A stretch of DNA of 64,000 nt from Bacillota bacterium (GTDB lineage: Bacteria; Bacillota_A; Clostridia; Lachnospirales; Lachnospiraceae), in contig JAEYMU010000031.1 in the NCBI GenBank assembly GCA_023407175.1, forward strand, positions 62,001 through 126,000, given 5' to 3'. A model generated the notes under the pieces. That model made no database searches, was not told the origin of the DNA, and was given only the letters and a program-made list of their open reading frames with translations. Positions 9,442-17,721 of the stretch are shown in pieces. The first letter of the stretch is position 1. The number at the start of each line of letters is the position of its first letter. The position numbers and the translations under genes are program-made.

Positions 9442-10956
9442 TTATTTTCCGTAACCAATAGCATCAAGCTTCCTACAAATTTCATCCTCTAGTTTATGTG
9501 ATTCTTCAAACAGCCCATACAGCTCTGTAGTAAGTCTAGTCATCTTTTCTTCAAATGGGATACCATCATCCTCAACCTCTTCGATTCCAACATATCTTCC
9601 CGGAGTAAGTATATAATCATTATCAGAAATTTCATCAATAGTTGCTGATTTACAGAACCCTTGAACATCTTCATATCCCTGATTATTCTTCCAGTTATGA
9701 TAAGTATCCGCAATCTTCTGAATGTCTTCCTCGCTCAGTTCACGAACACGACGGTCAATCATATGCCCAAGATTTCTGGCATCGATAAAAAGTACTTTAT
9801 CCTTTGTGTTTTCATTCTTGCCTTTTCTCATAATCCAAAGACATACCGGAATGCCGGTGGAATAGAATAATTGCCCCGGCATGGCTACGATACATTCAAC
9901 CACATCAGAACGTAACATATTAGCACGAATTACACCTTCATTCGAGGTATTCGAGCTCAATGACCCATTCGCTAGGACTGTTCCACATACACCATTCATC
10001 GGATTTAAATGATGTAGCATATGTTGTAACCATGCATAATTTGCATTACCAACCGGAGGGGTTCCATATCTCCAACGAACATCCTCTTGAATCTTTTCTC
10101 CGCCCCAATCAGAAATGTTGAACGGAGGATTCGCAAGAATATAGTCTGCCTTCAACTGTTTATGTAAATCCTCATGGAAAGAATCTGCATTGTGCGTTCC
10201 AAGATCAGCATCGATCTGTCTTAATGCCAAATTCATTTTAGCTAATTTCCATGTTGTCGGATTGCTTTCCTGACCATATACTGAGATATTTTTCACATTA
10301 CCCTGATGTTCTTTTATGAATTTTGCAGACTGACAGAACATACCACCCGAGCCACATGCAGGATCAAAGATTCTGCCCTGATACGGTTCCAGAATTTCAA
10401 CTAATGTTCTTACAACACAAGCAGGGGTGTAGAATTCTCCACCCAGCTTTCCTTCTGCACTTGCGAATTTTCCAAGAAAATATTCATAAACTCTTCCCAG
10501 AACATCTCTTTCAATTGCAGCATCGGTACCTACATCAATATTAGTAAAGAGAGTCACTAATTCACCAAGCCTTGTTTTATCAAGCTCAGGTCTGGAATAG
10601 TTTTTACTCAATACGCCTTTCAGTATTGGATTTTCCTTCTCCAGTATTTCCATTGCATTATCAATCACTTTGCCTATCTCTGGTGATGTTGCATAGGATG
10701 CAATCATGCTCCACCTTGCGTCTAGTGGTATATAAAAAATATTTTCCGCGGTGTATTCATCCTTATCTTCCTCGAACCCTGCTGCTTCATGTACTAATTC
10801 TTCATATTTTGTATTGAATGAATCAGACACAAACTTCAAGAAGATCAATCCGAGTACTACGTGTTTATATTCAGAGGCGTCCATGCTTCCTCTTAATTTA
10901 TCTGCTGCCAACCAAAGTTTATCTTCAAATCCTACATTTGTACTTCCATTTGCCAT
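9442..10956 (-). CDS. hsdM: Type I restriction-modification methyltransferase subunit (HsdM)
   Basis: 504 aa adenine-N6 methyltransferase subunit; with HsdS it methylates the host recognition site, and it is also part of the restriction complex. The N-terminal helical HsdM domain runs to about 150. GGEFYTP (172-178) and the SAM-binding motif DPACGSGG (198-205) follow, then the catalytic NPPF (276-279). The ATG has an AAAGGGGA site and a promoter at 11057-11085. It is the first gene of the restriction operon. Confidence 0.95.
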   Translation of the reverse strand: MANGSTNVGFEDKLWLAADKLRGSMDASEYKHVVLGLIFLKFVSDSFNTKYEELVHEAAGFEEDKDEYTAENIFYIPLDARWSMIASYATSPEIGKVIDNAMEILEKENPILKGVLSKNYSRPELDKTRLGELVTLFTNIDVGTDAAIERDVLGRVYEYFLGKFASAEGKLGGEFYTPACVVRTLVEILEPYQGRIFDPACGSGGMFCQSAKFIKEHQGNVKNISVYGQESNPTTWKLAKMNLALRQIDADLGTHNADSFHEDLHKQLKADYILANPPFNISDWGGEKIQEDVRWRYGTPPVGNANYAWLQHMLHHLNPMNGVCGTVLANGSLSSNTSNEGVIRANMLRSDVVECIVAMPGQLFYSTGIPVCLWIMRKGKNENTKDKVLFIDARNLGHMIDRRVRELSEEDIQKIADTYHNWKNNQGYEDVQGFCKSATIDEISDNDYILTPGRYVGIEEVEDDGIPFEEKMTRLTTELYGLFEESHKLEDEICRKLDAIGYGK

Positions 10957-11056
10957 GTTTGTTCCCCTTTGTATCGTTTTTTCATAATTATAACTTAACT
11001 AATTTCCATCTGATGGGTATTTGTAAAAAAAATAATAATTTACCCAATTTGAAATA

Positions 11057-11085
11057 ATTATATACCACCATCCAACAAATTACAA
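11057..11085 (-). promoter_or_regulatory. Promoter of the hsdM operon
   Basis: On the minus strand TTGTAA (11085-11080) and TATAAT (11062-11057) are separated by 17 bases, a good sigma-A match, about 100 bases upstream of hsdM. No other strong candidate was seen in the 10957-11200 gap. Confidence 0.65.
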
Positions 11086-11200
11086 ATAAGTTCTCTGATT
11101 TTTCTCATATATGTTTAATATTTTCCATAGCATTAAATACTAAACGTCGAATTAAAACGTCCAGTCCTTTTGTAAATCACATCCAAAAAGTGTATGATCC

Positions 11201-11233
11201 AAAAAAGAATGCATGAATAAAATGCATCCTTTT
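11201..11233 (-). terminator. Terminator of the small-gene operon
   Basis: On the minus strand a hairpin with arms AAGGATGCAT and ATGCATTCTT is followed by a T run. It lies just after the 48-aa gene and marks the end of the 12.6-11.2 kb transcript. Confidence 0.7.
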
Positions 11234-11244
11234 CACTGCGCTTG

Positions 11245-11391
11245 TTACTTCTTAGCGCACTTAGGCATTGACGTTGTCTGTGTCGTCCGAGACGCACAGT
11301 ACAACCCTGCTCCAAGTCCAATTCCGGTGATAACTGATTCAGCAATTGCTGCCGATCCTGTTAATGCTAATCCTATCAGAGGTAAAAACAT
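11245..11391 (-). CDS. Tiny hydrophobic protein (48 aa)
   Basis: A 48-aa open frame with an AAGGAAGGAGAA ribosome site. It starts MFLPLIGLALTGSAAIAE, has a glycine-rich membrane-like helix (about residues 3-33, with ITGIGLGAGLYC), and ends in a basic tail containing two cysteines (CASRTTQ and KCAKK). It follows the 22-aa gene by 15 bases. No family recognised. A small membrane peptide or toxin is possible. The strong ribosome site and the downstream terminator support a real gene. Confidence 0.5.
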   Translation of the reverse strand: MFLPLIGLALTGSAAIAESVITGIGLGAGLYCASRTTQTTSMPKCAKK

Positions 11392-11406
11392 TCTGATTCT
11401 CCTTCC

Positions 11407-11475
11407 TTAACCTTCAATAATAAGTAATGTTACCAGTGTTATCACCGTAGCTCCTGCGACAAATTCCCACAACAT
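11407..11475 (-). CDS. Tiny membrane peptide (22 aa)
   Basis: The frame encodes MLWEFVAGATVITLVTLLII plus EG. It is almost entirely one hydrophobic helix, preceded by a very strong GGAAGGAGGGG ribosome site. Single-helix peptides of this size occur as type I toxins or as small membrane-protein regulators. It lies between a 31-aa basic frame and a 48-aa hydrophobic frame on the same strand. Confidence 0.45.
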   Translation of the reverse strand: MLWEFVAGATVITLVTLLIIEG

Positions 11476-11515
11476 AGGCTCCCCTCCTTCCGTATCAATA
11501 TTCTATCTAAAAGTA

Positions 11516-11611
11516 TCATGCCTGTTTGAGCATTACCCTTTTATACAGCTTCATAAGTTTCCGATTTTCTCTTTGTCTTCTGTAAGATCTTAAGCACTTT
11601 AATATTTGCAT
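11516..11611 (-). CDS. Tiny basic protein (31 aa)
   Basis: A 31-aa frame, MQILKCLRSYRRQRENRKL followed by MKLYKRVMLKQA, rich in arginine and lysine and probably helical. It begins 22 bases after the stop of the 127-aa gene. An AAAGGA lies about 13 bases upstream, so the ribosome site is weaker than those of the next two frames. It could be chance, but its position in a run of closely spaced same-strand frames supports it. Confidence 0.35.
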   Translation of the reverse strand: MQILKCLRSYRRQRENRKLMKLYKRVMLKQA

Positions 11612-11632
11612 CAAATCGATACCGTTCCTTTA

Positions 11633-12016
11633 CTATTCCTCCTCCATTGGCAGTACAAGTACTATGCCAAAATCCGAGGATAACAGATAGGTCTGCTGTA
11701 AAAACTTTATATTGTCACCCTCTGCCACTGTATCCACGGACTCAGCATATTCCTCATTGAGATTATAATGTTTCAGAATCTCGTCATAGAATAACTCGGT
11801 ATCCTGTATCGTCGGAAGCAATATGACATCCCCTCCAAGGCTTGCCTCTGGATGACGCATTCCTCCGTAGTATTCGTCAAATATGCCAACCGTTTCACGG
11901 ATAGCTCCTATCACCTTTTCACTTAGTTCTCTGGGAATTCCATTCATGATATTTCCCTGTTCCATTGCTCGCTCAAGGCATTCCACATCAAATTTATTTA
12001 CTATTTTGTGATACAT
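11633..12016 (-). CDS. Hypothetical acidic protein (127 aa)
   Basis: 127 aa, acidic, soluble, no recognised family. Features include CLERAMEQGN near the start, a DEYYGGMRHPEAS segment, and an acidic end (LVLPMEEE). Its ATG at 12016 overlaps the end of the DUF1643-like frame by 23 bases, so the two were probably translationally coupled. It is followed by three very small frames and a terminator. Confidence 0.6.
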   Translation of the reverse strand: MYHKIVNKFDVECLERAMEQGNIMNGIPRELSEKVIGAIRETVGIFDEYYGGMRHPEASLGGDVILLPTIQDTELFYDEILKHYNLNEEYAESVDTVAEGDNIKFLQQTYLLSSDFGIVLVLPMEEE

Positions 12017-12647
12017 CCTTCATCTTTCCTTTCCCCGTTTCTTTGTTCTCTGTATTTGACACCTTTTTTGACTCTTCCTTTAACTCTTTCGGTGTAACAT
12101 ACTCCTCGAGTTTCCATTCTGTATTGCCATGACGGATTTTTAGGAATAATGGATGAATTGCTTTTTCATTTTTCATATCCAGACCGTCTACCGTAAACTG
12201 CTGCGGCTTCGATCCCGGTAAGTACTTAGCCAGCATTGATAAAATCATTCTCTTTGTCTGGTTAGCTACTGCACAAGCAGACATCGAACTTCCCCATGCA
12301 AATATCCATATGTATTCCCCAGAAGTCTTCTCTTTCATTACTCCTTCCAGATATTTTAGATTTTCCTGATCCAGCTTTATCGACCTAGTTGACATCCGTG
12401 CAGAACAAACCTTAGAGAATAAGTTCAGTATTCTCACTGTCCCAACTCCGATATCATCCATGTGATCAACAATGCTCTGCGTAGTATTGTCACAATGGTT
12501 GATTGTTTCGGATGTAATACTAGGATATAGCATTATTACAACCGCAATCTTTGATGTGTCTGTACCAATTTCTTTTCGGACCTCATAGGTATGGGAGTCA
12601 TCCTCAGAAGAGACCAGTGTTGTTACAACAGTACTCGAATAGGAGCG
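11994..12647 (-). pseudogene. 5'-truncated DUF1643-like gene
   Basis: The frame is open from 12647 to 11994 but has no usable start in its conserved N-terminal part. Residues read TVVTTLVSSEDDSHTYEVRK, then a KIAVVIMLYPS core, NLFSKV, the tryptophan-rich WIFAWGSS block and HPLFLK. This order fits DUF1643 proteins, usually tied to mobile or defence loci. The only ATG (12533) lies inside the conserved core and lacks a ribosome site. A TAG at 12650-12648 stands immediately upstream, where homology stops. I infer that the first few codons and promoter were lost at a junction here. Confidence 0.6.
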
Positions 12648-13181
12648 CTAGTCGGTTTTCTTTGTATATTTGAGAAAGTTTATGACAAGTTATCTGATAA
12701 GGCAAAAAATATAATTTCTCAAGAAGTCGAGAAAAATATATATTTAAAAATGCGTGCCATATTCCTATCTAGTACATTAAAGGATCATTATAATAAAATA
12801 CTTATGTGTGTAAAAGAGCATTGCACTCAAGGAAACTGGTATGAAGTAAGAAATTATTTAGTTGTAAATTCCACTCTTGCTGAGTTATTCTATTCTAAAG
12901 CCGAAGAACGAGATGCAATTGAAGATTACTTGGATTTTCTTTTTAAATATTTAGAAGGTGCTTGTTCATTTAACAGCGCAAGCATTATTTTTGATTACAT
13001 TTTTTGTCACATTCAGTATTTAGATGCCCAATCAATTAGTAACTTATTGGTGATAATGAATGGAAATAGCCAAATACATAATAATAACGATAAAAATGAA
13101 ATGATTAGAAAAATTACCGAGTACTCCAAAACTAACTTAAAGATTGTATTAGACTTGTCAGGATATAAAAATCTTAATTAA
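12591..13181 (+). CDS. Hypothetical helical protein, probably 5'-truncated
   Basis: An open frame of 196 codons ending at 13181. The first 20 or so codons overlap antisense to the DUF1643-like gene and have no ribosome site. The protein-like part seems to begin near FLCIFEKVYDKLSDKA, after about 12650. It is helix-rich with repeated aromatic/leucine patterns (DYLDFLFKYLEGA, IIFDYIFCHIQYL). No family recognised. It is probably the C-terminal remnant of a longer protein cut at the same junction as its divergent neighbour. A terminator follows at 13209. Confidence 0.4.
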   Translation: MGVILRRDQCCYNSTRIGALVGFLCIFEKVYDKLSDKAKNIISQEVEKNIYLKMRAIFLSSTLKDHYNKILMCVKEHCTQGNWYEVRNYLVVNSTLAELFYSKAEERDAIEDYLDFLFKYLEGACSFNSASIIFDYIFCHIQYLDAQSISNLLVIMNGNSQIHNNNDKNEMIRKITEYSKTNLKIVLDLSGYKNLN

Positions 13182-13208
13182 TGTTTATTATTAAGGGATG
13201 CGGCTACC

Positions 13209-13225
13209 AAACGGCTTCCGTTTTT
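13209..13225 (+). terminator. Terminator after the 12591-13181 gene
   Basis: Hairpin AAACGG-CTT-CCGTTT followed by T residues, 27 bases after the stop codon on the plus strand. Confidence 0.55.
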
Positions 13226-13255
13226 GTTTATCTCTTCTTTCTATAATCGAGATAT

Positions 13256-13346
13256 CTGTCACCTGGCGACCATGTCTTTGCCATGTGACAAGTATTAAAT
13301 AAGGGCATTTCGGGTTTTCGTACATATTCGATTCCCGTTATCCGCT
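13256..13346 (+). repeat. Structured repeat M1 (direct repeat of M5)
   Basis: A 91-base unit identical in length and about 85% identical (77 of 91) to 20816-20906, same orientation. It contains CTGGCGAC, the pairing arms GTCAC and GTGAC, and ends TTCGATTCCCGTTATCC. The end motif CCCGTTATCC recurs in M2 and M3 and, with one change, in M4. A terminator-like hairpin follows directly. Confidence 0.7.
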
Positions 13347-13352
13347 TACATG

Positions 13353-13399
13353 AAATAAGGCTCATGCACAGGTGCTTTCTGTGGCATGGGCCTTATTTT
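13353..13399 (+). terminator. Terminator-like hairpin after M1
   Basis: AAATAAGGCTCATGC pairs with GCATGGGCCTTATTTT across a short loop; the T-rich arm is on the plus strand. It follows the repeat motif by about ten bases. Confidence 0.65.
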
Positions 13400-13427
13400 G
13401 TTGTAGGTGATACATATAAGTGAGTCG

Positions 13428-13519
13428 GGAAGAATGAAACAGGAGCCAGCTGGCGAGTGTTTTATTCTTCCTACGTGATTCCACAGTTTTCGGAATCACG
13501 TTATTCCCGTTATCCACTT
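13428..13519 (+). repeat. Structured repeat M2
   Basis: First hairpin: GGAAGAATGAAACA pairs with TGTTTTATTCTTCC around a loop holding CTGGCGAG. Second hairpin: CGTGATTCC pairs with GGAATCACG (13474-13500). It ends with CCCGTTATCC (13506-13515) and CACTTACATGA. M3 and M4 repeat this order with different but compensating stem sequences. Confidence 0.65.
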
Positions 13520-13524
13520 ACATG

Positions 13525-13566
13525 AAAAAGACCTTTGGCACACGTTTTGATGTGTTACAGGTCTTT
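13525..13566 (+). terminator. Terminator-like hairpin after M2
   Basis: AAAGACCT pairs with AGGTCTTT around an inner stem (GGCACAC / GTGTTAC), immediately after the M2 end motif. Confidence 0.55.
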
Positions 13567-13603
13567 GTCTATGTTACTGTATGATCCATTAAAATCAAAG
13601 ACT

Positions 13604-13727
13604 GCAAGAATAAAAGCACGAACCCACTGGCGAGCAACTTTATTCCTGTGACGTCTTTCCAAAGTTTCTAGAAAGACGTTGCTCAACAATAAATTGATGG
13701 TTTTATAATTCACCGCCCGTTATCCAT
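13604..13727 (+). repeat. Structured repeat M3
   Basis: AAGAATAAAAGC pairs with GCAACTTTATTCCT around a loop with GAACCCACTGGCGA. The second hairpin is ACGTCTTTC / GAAAGACGT (13651-13679). A 36-base insertion separates it from CCCGTTATCC (13716-13725). No terminator follows. Confidence 0.6.
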
Positions 13728-13750
13728 GTTGAAGTTATTTATGTGAGGCT

Positions 13751-13843
13751 AGAAAAATAAAAAAGCGAACCAATTGTGAGCATGTTGTTTATTTTTTCTT
13801 CTTGATTTCAAGGATTTCGGAATCATGCTTTTCCAGTTATCCC
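13751..13843 (+). repeat. Structured repeat M4 (diverged)
   Basis: AGAAAAATAAA pairs with TTTATTTTTTCT around a loop with GCGAACCAATTGTGAGC. The second, imperfect hairpin is TGATTTC / GGAATCA. The end motif is CCAGTTATCC (13833-13842), one base different from the others. The 13844-14010 stretch after it shows nothing else I recognise. Confidence 0.5.
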
Positions 13844-14010
13844 CTGTATAAAAGCGGTCTTTTGTACGAGATAAAATCGCGCTCTAATGTATAGTAAACA
13901 TATACGAGAAGCGTGTTTAATAAACTACTAGAGATCATACCGAGCTTTTACTATCCTTCTTTCCACTATAGGCCGATTTTTTTATATCATACTAAATGGC
14001 AAATAGGCTA

Positions 14011-16494
14011 CTAAGCGAAGACATTTTTTAATCTTTTTTTCTCAAAAGTCTCTTTCAAATCGTTGAACGCAACTTCTATTTTGCTTTGAAATTCAGGATG
14101 TTTTTTACTAAAACGTGAGGTACAGATTAAGTGTTCCATCTCATTAATAATCTCTTGAGTTAATGGCTCTACTTTATTTCTTGCTTCAATAAAATGTTTT
14201 ATAGTAACTAAGTCAATCCGTCTTAAAAAATAGTGCCCCTCTTCTTCACTTCTAAAATGATGTAAAAATGCTTTTAATGAACCAGTCCACGTTGCTTGAA
14301 TGTTATCTTGAAATGGCAGAGTGTCATCCATAATTGCATCTGAGTAGTATGCTAAGTGATACCCTCTATTTGCATCGTTGTAATTTTCATCTGTAGTTAA
14401 CAATTCATAGAAATTCTGCTCGTCATTAAGCTGGCCCATCTTAATTGATCCGAAAAACAACGAAAGCCGCACTGATATATGTGACTCGCTATTAAATGCT
14501 AACTTCATATAATTTTGCCTTTCAGGAATATTAAAACGTCCTATATGGTACATCGCATGAACACGTTTCGAAACCGCTCCAAACGAGTCGTCACCTAAAT
14601 TTAAAGCGTATTGATTGTATAAATTTGTGACTATATGCTTTTGATCAATTGGTGTACATTCATACCAAATTGCCCTAAAATATCTGTTTATCTCAGGACG
14701 TATTACATATCTAAGGAATTCAGGATACGGATATGATGCATTATTGCATGCAATGTATATAGTATTGGCTACTAAAAACTCAAGAAATTGTTCATGAAAG
14801 GTGCCAAATATTTCATCATCTCCAGAGCTTTCAAACAAAACCTCAAAATGAGCAATCGAATAAAAATCTGGTATTTCAGTAATTTTCTGTTTTAGTACTG
14901 GAATTAATGTACTGAATCTTGACTTATTACTATTAAGCTTATTATAATAGACTTCCCATGCGGCATATGACCAAAGAGTCACTAAATTTGGTGTCATTGT
15001 CACACTTTGCCCTAATCTTGTTAACTCTCGCTTTGCTAGTTCATTAATCCACGTCTTAAAAAGTTCAACTTTTGTATGTATTGCTTCAGGAATACGCATT
15101 CTATTTTGCTCAACAATCCATAGGAACATTGTTATTAATAACGGGCTATTCAAAATATCACGAAGGGATTGATTTTCTACCAGTGATTGATGAAGTGCTG
15201 ATGCAAACTCTTTACTCTTTTTGTTAACACTGCAAAAGTTATCAATGTAAGTAACTGCCATATCCGTATCCCATGTATTGACTTTAATTCTAACACCAAA
15301 TTTATCTGAAAATTCTGAAGTATTTATATAACGAAAAGTATATTGTTGACGACAGGTCAGCAAAATGGGATAATTAAAAATATTTGCTCTACTTATTTTT
15401 TCCACTTCATCCGGTGTCATTTTCTCTGCAATTTCATCAAACCCATCAAAATAAAAATATGGACGGATATTCGTTATATCCATAAATGGATATGCATCTA
15501 TACCACAGTCATCAATAAAGCTCTCATCTATATATGTTCGGAAATCGAAATGGTAGTCACAAGTTTTCTTCTTTAGCCATAAATAAAGCGGTATATTATA
15601 TGAATCATGCTCCAAAAATGAATTAGCATGTGTTAGATAACTCTTTGCCAAAATAGTGGTTTTACCATAACCGGCTTCTCCGTAAACCAATATTGAAGTA
15701 CCATCAAGTAGAGTATTGTTAATCATCTCATCGAGTGAATTACCTGTAAGCAAGGTACCGGATTCCTGTTCAAATGAAGGCTCAAGATAATAACCACGCG
15801 AAAAAACATCACCTAGAGATAGTGACAAACCTGTTGAGGTATGTCGATTTTCAAGCTTCTTTTTCTGTTCGCGGACTATGCGTTCTAACAAAAAGCGTGA
15901 AAGCCCCTTAAGCTTACCTTCCACACGTGATAGCAAATCTTGAACACTTGCATATTGCTCAATCCAATTACTTACGGAAAATGTTTCATAGGATTTCTGT
16001 ATTTCTTCAACAAATTCTATCGTTTTTACAGAATCGACATAGCTACACTTGTATTTCTTGTCAAACTCAGTTTTCGCTACATCTGTCTTCTTTTGCTCTT
16101 CTGTATATTTACGTTTCTTTACCCATGCCTTAAAACTTTCTTTATATAAATGTCGTTCATCCCATGTTTGTTTTGATACGAAGACAAAACAAGGTCTTCC
16201 ACTTTTCACCATGGTAAGGTATTCTACTTCTGTGATTGAGTGAGAACCATTTTTATCATTAAAGTAAATCCCACCATATCTTTTATCAATTATAAGCAAA
16301 GCAATATCTACTCTATCTAGTGCCTTTTTGCAGCTATCATGGGAATGAATATCTGGTTCAACCGGGAAGTCAGGAAGTTCAAATGCAGATACAACAACTT
16401 CTTTATCCCGAAGTTGCTTTATAACAACTTCACGGTATTCGTGAAGATCATAGTCAGTTGATAAAACACTTATAACCCAAGATCTTTTTGCCAT
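14011..16494 (-). CDS. DUF4062-NACHT (NLR-like) STAND ATPase
   Basis: 827 aa from the ATG at 16494 (GGGGTGG site); an in-frame GTG at 16506 is less likely. The N-terminal 130 residues form a DUF4062/TIR-like domain (SWVISVLSTDYDLHEYRE; CKKALDRVDIALLIIDKRYGGIY; EVEYLTM). A central NACHT-type P-loop follows: Walker A GEAGYGKTT (about 272-280) and Walker B FYFDGFDEIA. The C-terminal 400 residues are helical, probably a sensor region, without obvious repeats. NACHT proteins of this layout act as bacterial innate-immune sensors. It is the last gene of the operon, 18 bases after the methyltransferase-like gene. Confidence 0.8.
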   Translation of the reverse strand: MAKRSWVISVLSTDYDLHEYREVVIKQLRDKEVVVSAFELPDFPVEPDIHSHDSCKKALDRVDIALLIIDKRYGGIYFNDKNGSHSITEVEYLTMVKSGRPCFVFVSKQTWDERHLYKESFKAWVKKRKYTEEQKKTDVAKTEFDKKYKCSYVDSVKTIEFVEEIQKSYETFSVSNWIEQYASVQDLLSRVEGKLKGLSRFLLERIVREQKKKLENRHTSTGLSLSLGDVFSRGYYLEPSFEQESGTLLTGNSLDEMINNTLLDGTSILVYGEAGYGKTTILAKSYLTHANSFLEHDSYNIPLYLWLKKKTCDYHFDFRTYIDESFIDDCGIDAYPFMDITNIRPYFYFDGFDEIAEKMTPDEVEKISRANIFNYPILLTCRQQYTFRYINTSEFSDKFGVRIKVNTWDTDMAVTYIDNFCSVNKKSKEFASALHQSLVENQSLRDILNSPLLITMFLWIVEQNRMRIPEAIHTKVELFKTWINELAKRELTRLGQSVTMTPNLVTLWSYAAWEVYYNKLNSNKSRFSTLIPVLKQKITEIPDFYSIAHFEVLFESSGDDEIFGTFHEQFLEFLVANTIYIACNNASYPYPEFLRYVIRPEINRYFRAIWYECTPIDQKHIVTNLYNQYALNLGDDSFGAVSKRVHAMYHIGRFNIPERQNYMKLAFNSESHISVRLSLFFGSIKMGQLNDEQNFYELLTTDENYNDANRGYHLAYYSDAIMDDTLPFQDNIQATWTGSLKAFLHHFRSEEEGHYFLRRIDLVTIKHFIEARNKVEPLTQEIINEMEHLICTSRFSKKHPEFQSKIEVAFNDLKETFEKKRLKNVFA

Positions 16495-16512
16495 AATACT
16501 TGCCACCCCACT

Positions 16513-17721
16513 TTAATACTTCTTTTGAAATATAATTATGTCTTCTTTTTCAACTCCACCTACTTGAATAACTCTACTACTAATTTTCCTACTCGCATGA
16601 TATATATCATTCATTCCATGAATTCTATTTATATCATTGCATATATCAGTTATAGTGTCATATTCTTTTGTAATTCTCGCTTTACCTTGCCCAATAATAA
16701 GGCAAAAATATCCTCCTGGAACAAGAACTCGTTGTATTTCTGAAAAAACCATATTCATGTCTGAATAGAAATTAGGAACTACGATATCTGCTTTACTTCG
16801 CCTCTTACTTCTGGAACCAATTTCGTGCTTAGGCATCTCATTAAAGCCCTCTTCATCTGGAAAGAATAAATTAGTTAATCGCATTGTTTTAATATAATCT
16901 TGTGCACACAAATATGGCGGAGAAGTAAGAACTAAATTAACACTCTCATTATCAATCCAATCCAACTTACGTGCATCCCCATTATTAAGTGTTGCTTTTT
17001 TAAGAATATCATTTAAATTATCTTCAGGATTAGTAAGCGAAAACTGCTTTATTAAATCTTTAGCTGCCAAAATAATCTGCTCTAGTCTATCTAAATATAA
17101 TTTTTTTGCATCTTTATAAATCAGTTTTGTTGGTCTACAATTATCAGTTACGTATGTGAAATGACCTGGTTGAGAACTTGCTGATTTTAATATTGATGAA
17201 ACAGCTAACTTCCTTATATAAAATAGCTTTAAATCCTCTTGTTGATCATTTTTCATAAGATTTACTATTGTGCATAGTTCAGAAAGTGTATTTAAGTCAT
17301 ACCAGTAAATAACATCTTTGTTAATATTATTTTCTAGTATGAATGTCTCTATTAAATCTGTAGACACGTTATAACGTCCCATTTTAATATCTTCTTCATT
17401 TAATATCGTTAAATCTTCTATACAATATTGAATAGCATCGAATATTCCTTTTGTTATTTCAGAAGCAAAGGGATTTAAGTCATTATATATTGGGTAACGT
17501 CCCTGCTTAATAGCTTCTACAGCAGTTGTTCCTTTTCCACCAAATGGGTCAAGAACAGTATCTCCTGGCTTGGTCAACAAGGCAATTAGAAACTTAGGTA
17601 TCGGAGAAATAAAAGTCGCTGGATACCATGGAATAGAATTAATATCTAAAGGGTACTTTAAACTGTTGTAATCAGAAAAGTCCCAGTTGATACTCTGTAG
17701 TGTCTGCATCAGTTTGTTCAT
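16513..17721 (-). CDS. SPPY-type DNA methyltransferase-like protein
   Basis: 402 aa from the ATG at 17721, chosen for its GGGAGAG site; an ATG at 17736 is in frame. It has a SAM-binding motif DPFGGKGTT (58-66) followed by TSPPY (about 266-270), the order and motifs of amino-methyltransferases acting on DNA cytosine-N4 or adenine-N6. The gene overlaps the end of the upstream HD gene by about 50 bases, a sign of translational coupling. No restriction nuclease is beside it. It could modify nucleic acid or another substrate within this four-gene system. Confidence 0.75.
   Translation of the reverse strand: MNKLMQTLQSINWDFSDYNSLKYPLDINSIPWYPATFISPIPKFLIALLTKPGDTVLDPFGGKGTTAVEAIKQGRYPIYNDLNPFASEITKGIFDAIQYCIEDLTILNEEDIKMGRYNVSTDLIETFILENNINKDVIYWYDLNTLSELCTIVNLMKNDQQEDLKLFYIRKLAVSSILKSASSQPGHFTYVTDNCRPTKLIYKDAKKLYLDRLEQIILAAKDLIKQFSLTNPEDNLNDILKKATLNNGDARKLDWIDNESVNLVLTSPPYLCAQDYIKTMRLTNLFFPDEEGFNEMPKHEIGSRSKRRSKADIVVPNFYSDMNMVFSEIQRVLVPGGYFCLIIGQGKARITKEYDTITDICNDINRIHGMNDIYHASRKISSRVIQVGGVEKEDIIIFQKKY

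Noticed and set aside
11213..11410. Plus-strand 65-aa frame
   Set aside because: It is the antisense of the 48-aa small gene, which has the better ribosome site and hydrophobic pattern.
13325..13346. TTCGATTCCCGTTATCCGC looked like the T-arm and 3' end of a tRNA
   Set aside because: The matching 5' stem (ACGGG), the anticodon arm and the acceptor partner are absent, so it is not a tRNA gene. A decayed attachment site remains possible.
13256..13843. CRISPR array
   Set aside because: Repeats are long, diverged and unevenly spaced (172, 210 and 117 bases between end motifs), with no cas genes.
13182..14010. Retron or diversity-generating retroelement RNA
   Set aside because: No reverse transcriptase gene is present in the window.
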